NCBI GenBank assembly: GCA_001464255.1 | Contig: LNFD01000113.1 | Span: 1-19,516, forward strand | From: Actinomycetales bacterium Ga0077552 | Lineage (GTDB): Bacteria; Actinomycetota; Actinomycetes; Actinomycetales; Microbacteriaceae | DNA: 19,516 nucleotides | Reading direction: 5' to 3' | Shown: positions 14,686 through 19,516 of the stretch, piece after piece | Layout: every line of letters begins with the position of its first letter | Position numbering within the stretch: position 1 is the stretch's first letter | Program-made: the position numbers and the translations under genes | The notes under the pieces: model-generated | Database searches by the model: none | What the model was told of the DNA's origin: nothing | The model's input: the letters and a program-made list of their open reading frames with translations, nothing else

Positions 14686-14723
14686 TTCGCCGCGTCGAAC
14701 CGCCTGAAGGTCTCAGTCGCCAT
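14505..14723 (-). pseudogene. HigA-like antitoxin, C-terminal helix-turn-helix lost
   Basis: The first ~43 residues (starting MATETFRRFD and including AAAYLQATIDESGDDPGAIADAL) match the N-terminus of the putative addiction-module antidote family (COG3636, HigA-like). That family continues with a helix-turn-helix of about 50 residues. Here that part is replaced by AGAGSIGAQPAISS, which is the complement of the lipoprotein gene. The ATG at 14723 has GGAGGG upstream and overlaps the toxin's 3' end by 11 bases, as expected for a TA operon. DNA binding is presumably lost; toxin binding by the N-terminal part is uncertain. Confidence 0.7.
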
Positions 14724-15000
14724 TTCTTGCTTCCCTCCACTCTTCGGCTAGACGATGTGCCCGCCTGATGTCTCTTGACTGGGTCGACTTGTCTCCGCCG
14801 CACAGCAAGATCACCATTACGTCGCCGTGCTCCACGTAGTACACGCGCAGGCCGGGTCCGTAGTCGATCCGCAATTCCGAAACTCCCAAGCCGACCGGTC
14901 GCACATCGCCGGTCAGGACACGCGTTACAGCAACACGATCCCTCAGCCCAGCGATCCACCGTTGAAACTCAGGACTCTCGTGAAGCTCGACCGTTGTCAA
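14713..15000 (-). CDS. HigB/RelE-like toxin with internal gap
   Basis: 95-aa protein of the HigB-like RelE/ParE toxin family (COG3657 type). FQRWIAGLRDR matches the N-terminal helix, and GVSELRIDYGPGLRVYYV and LLCGGDKSTQSRDIRRA match the catalytic beta-sheet and tail. Family members have about 10 more residues between the LRDR helix and GDVRPVG (an A-R-I-x-R-L-x-x-G-N type segment). Only VAVTRVLT remains here, suggesting an in-frame deletion of about 30 bases. The start is a TTG at 15000 without a good ribosome site, overlapped by a 22-bp palindrome. Intact members are ribosome-dependent mRNA interferases. Given the broken antitoxin, this toxin is probably inactive or attenuated. Confidence 0.72.
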   Translation of the reverse strand: MTTVELHESPEFQRWIAGLRDRVAVTRVLTGDVRPVGLGVSELRIDYGPGLRVYYVEHGDVMVILLCGGDKSTQSRDIRRAHRLAEEWREARNGD

Positions 15001-15014
15001 CTGTAGTTCACAAC
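14993..15014. promoter_or_regulatory. 22-bp palindrome at the toxin start, probable TA operator
   Basis: GTTGTCAACTG/TAGTTCACAAC is symmetric at 18 of 22 positions and overlaps the TTG start codon. On the minus strand TTGATT (15023-15028) and TACAGT (15000-15005) are 17 bases apart and could form a promoter whose -10 lies in the palindrome, the typical layout of autoregulated TA operons. If that promoter is used, the TTG would lie upstream of the mRNA start, so one of the two assignments is wrong. Confidence 0.5.
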
Positions 15015-15081
15015 TCTTCCGTAATCAACGGAGCTCCGGCCAACCCCTCGGCGCCACAGCGCCCTCGAACAGGTCGCCCGA

Positions 15082-15103
15082 ACAGTAGCGCCCACCACCG
15101 ACA
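15082..15103 (-). promoter_or_regulatory. Second RecA_NDp-type (PafBC-dependent) promoter, facing the TA remnant
   Basis: On the minus strand TGTCGGTG (15096-15103), N8, TACTGT (15082-15087), again a full match to the core of tTGTCRGTG-N8-TAnnnT. It shares a 17/18-base stretch with the promoter of the nuclease-helicase. Transcription would begin near 15075 and run into the toxin gene after a ~75-base leader. It may have belonged to a gene now deleted. Confidence 0.72.
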
Positions 15104-15112
15104 TGGATGAGC
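15083..15112. repeat. Direct repeat, right copy, bordering a recombination scar
   Basis: CAGTAGCGCCCAC (15083-15095), N13, GAGCCTG, N, GG, matching 14437-14466 in sequence and spacing. The 13-mer overlaps the second PafBC-type promoter. Confidence 0.5.
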
Positions 15113-15166
15113 CTGCGGCCGCGTGCCCGACCCACTAGTTAGCGCGATCGTGCGAGAATGTGACGC

Positions 15167-16165
15167 ATGGATGCTCCCCGATCGTCGCCCGCACGGCCGC
15201 TGACCGACTACCCGCGCCCCTCGGTCGCCGTCGATACCGCGGTCTTCACCGTGCGCGGCGACGAGCTGTGCGTCGTACTGGTCGAGGGCCGCGACGGCCG
15301 GCGACGCTTGCCCGGCACCTTCCTGCACGAGGGCGAGCGCCTGGTCGACGCGGTGCGACGGTCGCTCGCCGCGAAGGCGGGCATCGGCGGCGGCGAGCCG
15401 CGGCAGCTGCAGGTGTTCGACGAGCCGCACCGCGACGACCGCGGCTGGGTGCTGTCGGTCGCGCACGCGATGGCGCTGCGGGCCGAGCTGCTTCCGGCGG
15501 AGGCCGGCGTGCCGATCGACCGCGCCGACCCTCTCGACTTCGACCACGGACGCATCCTCGCGATCGCCGTGGAGCGCATCCGCACCGACTACGCGACGAT
15601 GCCCGACCCCTGGAACCTCATGCCGCCCGCCTTCACCCTGCGCGAGCTGCTGCTGCTGCACACCGCCGTCGACCCCTCGACGCCGCAGCGCGACACCTTC
15701 CGCCGCATGATGGAGCCGCTGCTCGTCGAGACCGGCGAGTACACCTCGGGAACGGTCGGCAAGCCGTCGCGGCTGTTCCGCAAGCCGACGGCCGATGAGG
15801 TGGCGGCCCGCCGCCGCAAGCACGAGGATGCCGTGCGCACGGGCGCGCGTCGCACTTCGCGCTCTCGCAGCGACGAGGTTCCCGCCGACCGCCTGCTGAC
15901 GCAGTCGACGCGGGCGCGCTCGCTCGACGCCTGGCTGCCCCTCGATCAGCTGCCGACGGATGCCCGGCACACGATCCGCCTCGACCGTGGCCCGGCGGGC
16001 GTGGTCGCGCGGGTGCTCGCCGACGAGGGTTCAGCGCTCTGGACCTTCCGCGCGCTCGTCACCACCTACGAGCGCGCCGAGAACCGCATCGGCCCGGATG
16101 CCCAGCTGCAGTCGATCTCTCTGCACGGCCCCGGCGGCCGCGAGCTGTCGATCGTGCGGTTCTAG
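15167..16165 (+). CDS. NrtR-like NUDIX-domain transcriptional regulator with extra C-terminal domain
   Basis: 332 aa. Residues ~18-145 are a NUDIX fold (SVAVDTAVFTVRGDELCVVLVEG; GTFLHEGERLVDAVRRSLAAKAGI). The NUDIX box lacks the catalytic REUxEE glutamates (RRSLAAK instead), so hydrolysis is unlikely. Residues ~150-210 (PAFTLRELLLLHTAV... DTFRRMMEPLLVETGEYT... GKPSRLFRK) resemble the winged helix of NrtR, whose NUDIX part senses ADP-ribose and which represses NAD genes. About 110 further residues form an unrecognised alpha/beta domain. The start at 15167 has only a weak ribosome site. Its stop overlaps that of the convergent vWA gene (TAG at 16163-16165 against 16162-16164). The likely role is regulator of the adjoining ADP-ribose genes. 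Confidence 0.82.
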   Translation: MDAPRSSPARPLTDYPRPSVAVDTAVFTVRGDELCVVLVEGRDGRRRLPGTFLHEGERLVDAVRRSLAAKAGIGGGEPRQLQVFDEPHRDDRGWVLSVAHAMALRAELLPAEAGVPIDRADPLDFDHGRILAIAVERIRTDYATMPDPWNLMPPAFTLRELLLLHTAVDPSTPQRDTFRRMMEPLLVETGEYTSGTVGKPSRLFRKPTADEVAARRRKHEDAVRTGARRTSRSRSDEVPADRLLTQSTRARSLDAWLPLDQLPTDARHTIRLDRGPAGVVARVLADEGSALWTFRALVTTYERAENRIGPDAQLQSISLHGPGGRELSIVRF

Positions 16166-16848
16166 GCGCCTGGCTCGGCATCGCCCTTCTCGGAGCCGAG
16201 CCGGTCGGCGTCGGCGGCACCGCGGCTGGGGGCGGCCATGACGCGCTCGCTGCGGTCGAACTCCTTCTTGGCTCCGCGCCGCACGTCGCGGAGGTAGCGG
16301 CCGACCGAGAGGCTGCTGGCGTGCACGGCGTCGGCGTCGACGTCCCACGCCATCGAGCTGCCGGGGTCAAAGCCCAGGTCGCGGCCGACGGCGATCGCGT
16401 CTTGCCCCGCACCGAGGTACACGAAGTCCCAGCCGAGCTCGTCGGCGAGCCCGGTGATGAGCTGATTGACGCGGTGGCCCGTCCAGCGCTTGCTGGCGTT
16501 TTCGTGCCCGTCGGTGACGACAACCACCTGCACGGTCGCGGGCTGAGCGTGCACGGGCATGGCCGAGAGCGCCGAGCGGAAGCCTTCGAGCGAGTCGCCG
16601 AGAGCATCCAGCAGCGCGGTCATGCCGCGGGGCTCGAGCTGCACGCGGACGGCGGCGGGGTCGGCGAAGGTCGCCTGGTGCTCGACGACGTCGTCGAACG
16701 CGACGATGTCGACGGTCAGTCGGCCGGGCAGGGCGGCCTGCTGGGCGAGCAGGCTCTCGAGTCCGCCGACCATGTCGTCGCGGATCGCCTGCATGGAGCC
16801 GCTGCGGTCGATGATGAGCAGCAGGGCGGTGTAGGTGGTGTCGGTCAT
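16162..16848 (-). CDS. von Willebrand factor A domain protein
   Basis: 228-aa soluble vWA protein with an intact metal-ion-dependent adhesion site: DRSGSM (D14, S16, S18), Thr77 in RGMTALLDAL, and TDG (D113) in VVVVTDGHENASK. The C-terminal ~45 residues are charged and probably flexible. No signal peptide or membrane anchor, so cytoplasmic. Its ATG overlaps the TGA of the glycohydrolase-phosphatase gene (ATGA at 16845-16848), so the two are translated together. vWA domains in such operons usually act as Mg-dependent protein-interaction modules. The partner is unknown, with the glycohydrolase and ARPP-1 proteins the obvious candidates. Confidence 0.88.
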   Translation of the reverse strand: MTDTTYTALLLIIDRSGSMQAIRDDMVGGLESLLAQQAALPGRLTVDIVAFDDVVEHQATFADPAAVRVQLEPRGMTALLDALGDSLEGFRSALSAMPVHAQPATVQVVVVTDGHENASKRWTGHRVNQLITGLADELGWDFVYLGAGQDAIAVGRDLGFDPGSSMAWDVDADAVHASSLSVGRYLRDVRRGAKKEFDRSERVMAAPSRGAADADRLGSEKGDAEPGA

Positions 16849-18323
16849 GATGCCTCCGGGCTTTCAGTGGTCGCGCGTGCGGCCTGGTCGGTGATGCGGG
16901 TGAGTGCCTCGCGCAGGAAGCGCTTCGGATCCGCGGCGGGGAGCGCCGCCACGACGTCGGCGAGCGCCTGCTCGACCGGCACGCCGCGGTGGAGGGCCGC
17001 GTAGAGCGCGGCGACGGAGGGCGTGCGGCTTTGGGCGGCGACGCAGTGCAGCAGCACGGTCTTGTCATCAGCGCGCAGGGCGGCGATGGCGTCGACCGTG
17101 TCGCGCAACACGAGGTCGAGGTTCGGGTTCGCCTCGGGCTCGTCGCGGTCGATGAGCCACACCTCGACGTGGTCGGTCGCCCGGCGCTGGTCAGTACCGA
17201 TGCGGCAGAGCGACACGACCGCGTCGGCCGAGGTCTCGTCGAGGTCGACGATCGAGCCGAGTAGCACCCTCGGGTCGTGCGGGTGCGGGGTGAGCGAGCG
17301 CTCGGGGTACCAGTCGAGGTAGTCCATGCGGGGACCGGTCGGCCAGCCCGTGTCGTCGGGCTCGCCGCCGCGCGCGGCCAGCGTGCCGAGCGCGACGAGG
17401 TCGTGCGCGCGCAGACCGGGGTGGCCGTGCAGCACCCGACGCCAGGCGCTCGGCACCGCGCTCGCGCCGAACGCGGCGCCGAGCAGCCCGCCGGCGATGG
17501 CCGCGACCGTGTCGGTGTCGCGCCCGCCGCGCACAGCGCGCTCGAGGCCGTCACGGAGGGCGGCAGCATCACGGTGAGCAGAGACCGCACCGTGGATGCT
17601 CGACCACGCCCCCTGCAGCGCTTCGACGACCCAACCGTTGCGCGCGAAGTCGCGCGGCCGACGCTGCTCGGCGTCGTCGAGCAGGGCGGCCCAGCGCTCG
17701 CGCCGCGCGGCGGGGAGGGCGGGCAGGCCGATGCGGGCATCCGGAGTGCCTGACAGGATCGCGTGGCGGATGGCGAGAGTCCACAGCACGCACGCGTCGC
17801 CCGCGTCGTCGTCCCAGTGGGTGAGCGAGCTGATGGCGCGGGCGGCCTCGGTTGCGGCGACCGGGTCGTGCAGGTAGGCGACCGGCGCGGTGCGCATGAG
17901 CGATCCGTTGCCCGCCGACCGACCGGTGCGCTCGTGCAGGGCCTGAGCCGCAGCACGTGCCGCGGCCGCGGTGCCGCCGTGGCGCTCGGCCTCGGCGAGC
18001 ACGGCGCGGGTCTGCACGCCGACGTCGGCTGCGGTGCGGGCCCAGGTGATCCATGCGGCGACGATCTCGTCGAGCACGGCCTCGTCGCGCAGGTCGGCCC
18101 CGCGAGCGGCGGCCTGCGCGATGGGCACGGCCATGGATGTGTCGTCGGTCCACTCCCCCGGCGCCCAGCCGAAGCCGCCGCCGCCGATCATGCCGACCGG
18201 CGCGTCGTCGGGCAGCGGGTCGCCGAACTCGTAGCCGGCGCCGAGGGCATCGCCAGCCGCGAGGCCGAGCAGCACGCCGGCGGCGCGGTCGGTCGAGACG
18301 GTCGGGCGAGGGGAATGGGTCAT
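16845..18323 (-). CDS. ADP-ribosylglycohydrolase fused to a dual-specificity-phosphatase-like domain
   Basis: 492 aa. The N-terminal ~300 residues are a DraG/ARH-type ADP-ribosylglycohydrolase: GDALGAGYEF (24-33), the metal-binding WTDDTSM (58-64), GNGSLMRTAPVA, THWDDDAGDA, and the second metal motif GGRDTDT (266-272). The C-terminal ~140 residues carry HCVAAQSRT (H426, C427, R433), a complete HC(x5)R(S/T) phosphatase P-loop, plus an upstream candidate acid region (VWLIDRDEPEANP). The start at 18323 is set by AAGGAG seven bases before; a frame from 18368 lacks a site. Predicted to remove ADP-ribose from a protein, nucleic acid or small molecule and to dephosphorylate a linked substrate. Overlaps the vWA gene. 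Confidence 0.9.
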   Translation of the reverse strand: MTHSPRPTVSTDRAAGVLLGLAAGDALGAGYEFGDPLPDDAPVGMIGGGGFGWAPGEWTDDTSMAVPIAQAAARGADLRDEAVLDEIVAAWITWARTAADVGVQTRAVLAEAERHGGTAAAARAAAQALHERTGRSAGNGSLMRTAPVAYLHDPVAATEAARAISSLTHWDDDAGDACVLWTLAIRHAILSGTPDARIGLPALPAARRERWAALLDDAEQRRPRDFARNGWVVEALQGAWSSIHGAVSAHRDAAALRDGLERAVRGGRDTDTVAAIAGGLLGAAFGASAVPSAWRRVLHGHPGLRAHDLVALGTLAARGGEPDDTGWPTGPRMDYLDWYPERSLTPHPHDPRVLLGSIVDLDETSADAVVSLCRIGTDQRRATDHVEVWLIDRDEPEANPNLDLVLRDTVDAIAALRADDKTVLLHCVAAQSRTPSVAALYAALHRGVPVEQALADVVAALPAADPKRFLREALTRITDQAARATTESPEAS

Positions 18324-18375
18324 GCGGTCTCCTTGGGGTTCTCGAACGGTAAGCGTGAGGACTGACATTGACGGG

Positions 18376-18384
18376 TTCGCTCAA
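18376..18384 (-). promoter_or_regulatory. Shared upstream motif TTGAGCGAA, glycohydrolase copy
   Basis: The minus strand reads TTGAGCGAA, within the inverted repeat TTGA-N9-TCAA, about 52 bases upstream of the ATG at 18323. The identical 9-mer in the same orientation lies about 60 bases upstream of the ARPP-1 ATG (19448-19456). Confidence 0.4.
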
Positions 18385-18414
18385 TTACGCCGGGGTGACC
18401 GGCTCGCGAGTGGC

Positions 18415-18452
18415 GATGTGCCGCTGTTGTCATGTGACATCGACGACACATC
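18415..18452. promoter_or_regulatory. 38-bp imperfect dyad between ARPP-1 and glycohydrolase genes
   Basis: Outer arms GATGTG (18415-18420) and CACATC (18447-18452) and inner arms TGTCA/TGACA (18428-18432, 18435-18439) share one centre at 18433.5, with 14 of 19 base pairs symmetric. There is no T-run. It may be an operator for a dimeric regulator such as the NrtR-like protein, or an mRNA hairpin after the ARPP-1 stop. Confidence 0.5.
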
Positions 18453-18476
18453 AGCCTGAAGACACTCAGTCACAGG

Positions 18477-19388
18477 TCAGACGGCGGCGAGCAGCGGGTG
18501 CGCGCGGTCGAGGGCGGTCAGGTGCAGCAGGCCGCGGTCGGTCGGGCCGGCGGCGCCCCCGGCGACCCGCACCCCGAGCCCGGTGGCGGCGATGCGGTCG
18601 TCGTCGCGGGCGACCTCGAACCAGCGGTCGCCGACTTCTCCCCCGTGCAGACGTCGGCCCTGCAGGGCTCGGGCGAAGGCGCGAGCCCGCTCGGCGCTGG
18701 TGGCGACGGGGTCGGCGAGACGAGCATCCACCGCCGCGGACTGCACGATGCCGGCGTAGCGCGAGCGCAGTCCCGAGCCCGAGCAGAACAGCTCGAGGCC
18801 CATGATGCGCCCGCCGATGCCGATGATGACGCCGCGCTGGCCGTCGATCAAACGCGGCGGGCGGATGCTCTGCCGATCGAGCTGGTGCGTGAACGAGCGC
18901 GTCTCGCTGCGACCGAGGCGCTGCTCGATGGCGTCGATGCGGTGCCACACTCGTGACTGCCGGTCGTCGCGCTGCAGTTCACTGACGAGCCGATCGTGCG
19001 CCGACTCGTCGCCGTACCGCACAACGAGAGAGGCGCGGCGTCCGCCGGCGCGGTGGTCGGCGGCTCCGCCCCAGCGACCCTGCTCGATGCAGAGTGCGGG
19101 CAGCTCGCGGCGCTCGCGCGGTGCGAGCACCATGCTGCGGGCGAGCATGCGGTTCTGCCAGCCGCCCTCGAGCAGATCGCCCTCGAGGGCGACGAGCGGG
19201 CGGGTGGCAAGGCTCTGGGCCTCAAGGGTGTCGACGGAGGCCCCCTCCGCGCGTTCGGAGATGCGCAGGGCGTCGGGCGCCCAGTCGAGAGAGCCGATGC
19301 GCGGGGCGTCGACCCAGACCGGGAAGACGGTGAGTCCGGCGTGGTGCGTGCCCTGGCCGACGTGGAGGGCGGGGATCGTGGTGTGCAT
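18477..19388 (-). CDS. ARPP-1 family domain protein
   Basis: 303 aa. I recognise the ARPP-1 domain (ARG and rhodanese/phosphatase-associated protein) from the conserved core: LVALEGDLLEGGWQNR (65-80), then SMVLAPRERRELPALCIEQGRW (85-106), with the diagnostic GxQNR and C(I/V)EQGRW motifs. The C-terminal part (RGVIIGIGGRIMGLELFCS) is a second beta-rich segment typical of the family. No enzymatic activity is established for ARPP-1 as far as I know; the name reflects its repeated linkage to ADP-ribosylglycohydrolases and phosphatases, the context seen here. The start at 19388 has AGGAGG six bases upstream; an earlier in-frame ATG at 19514 would run through the promoter region. No signal peptide. 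Confidence 0.82.
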   Translation of the reverse strand: MHTTIPALHVGQGTHHAGLTVFPVWVDAPRIGSLDWAPDALRISERAEGASVDTLEAQSLATRPLVALEGDLLEGGWQNRMLARSMVLAPRERRELPALCIEQGRWGGAADHRAGGRRASLVVRYGDESAHDRLVSELQRDDRQSRVWHRIDAIEQRLGRSETRSFTHQLDRQSIRPPRLIDGQRGVIIGIGGRIMGLELFCSGSGLRSRYAGIVQSAAVDARLADPVATSAERARAFARALQGRRLHGGEVGDRWFEVARDDDRIAATGLGVRVAGGAAGPTDRGLLHLTALDRAHPLLAAV

Positions 19389-19447
19389 GGGGGCCTCCTG
19401 GGGGTGCCGAACGAGGTGCGGGGCGGTGGGTTCCAATTTGTCGCACT

Positions 19448-19456
19448 TTCGCTCAA
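19448..19456 (-). promoter_or_regulatory. Shared upstream motif TTGAGCGAA, ARPP-1 copy
   Basis: The minus strand reads TTGAGCGAA, within TTTG-N13-CAAA, about 60 bases before the ARPP-1 ATG at 19388. It matches the copy before the glycohydrolase gene. The rest of the region to the window end holds the probable promoter, but no clear -35/-10 pair. Confidence 0.4.
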
Positions 19457-19516
19457 ATGGACTGTAGCACATGGTTAGCGCGGAACAGCGATTAGTCATC
19501 TGATACTGTCTCACCA

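Noticed and set aside
14674..14700. TGTCAGTG as a third PafBC-type promoter
   Set aside because: The hexamer eight bases later is CGCCGC, not TAnnnT, and the site lies inside the antitoxin coding region.
17512..17540. TGTCGGTG in the glycohydrolase gene as a promoter
   Set aside because: No TAnnnT at the required spacing, and it is intragenic. The same holds for the TGTCGGTG near 1530.

Overview
The window is a GC-rich (roughly 70% by eye), densely packed stretch of an actinobacterial chromosome, most likely Microbacteriaceae. The evidence is the strong GC bias at third codon positions, frequent GTG starts, a DUF3516-type DEAD-box helicase, a DUF2510 membrane protein, and promoters matching the actinobacterial DNA-damage (RecA_NDp / PafBC) consensus. 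There is no rRNA, tRNA, CRISPR array or intact transposase, and no gene-free stretch exceeds 300 bases.

Layout. (1) 1-2487 (-): DUF3516 RNA helicase, C-terminus just beyond the window edge. (2) 2513-3960: a cassette of a single-pass membrane protein and a short ECF-like sigma factor (+), flanked by two directly oriented 134-bp palindromic repeats about 90% identical. (3) 4027-6080 (-): lipoprotein, divergent CPBP-type membrane protein, alpha/beta hydrolase. (4) 6203-7904 (+): small acidic protein and a DUF2510 membrane protein. (5) 7927-11508 (-): a 1193-aa Fe-S RecB-like nuclease / RNase H-like / SF1 helicase protein behind a PafBC-type promoter, divergent from a dodecin gene (11655-11861, +). 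(6) 11858-13425 (-): two small unknowns and a membrane-anchored collagen-like protein, divergent from an HtpX-family protease (13514-14425, +). (7) 14437-15103: a recombination scar in which a lipoprotein 5' end is fused tail-to-tail to a truncated HigA-like antitoxin. Its HigB-like toxin partner has an internal gap, and a second PafBC-type promoter faces into the scar. (8) 15167-19388: a four-gene ADP-ribose-related island of a NrtR-like NUDIX regulator (+), converging on a vWA protein, an ADP-ribosylglycohydrolase fused to a dual-specificity-phosphatase-like domain, and an ARPP-1 family protein (all -).

The best candidate for a poorly described system is region 8. A degenerate NUDIX domain joined to a winged-helix-like segment would sense an NAD/ADP-ribose ligand. 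The glycohydrolase-phosphatase would remove ADP-ribose and possibly process a phosphorylated product. The vWA and ARPP-1 proteins have no known biochemical role. A 38-bp dyad and a 9-mer placed 52-60 nt upstream of both the glycohydrolase and ARPP-1 start codons suggest shared control. Across the window the hexamer GGATGC/GCATCC occurs about 40 times, roughly three times the composition-based expectation, often through otherwise disfavoured codons.
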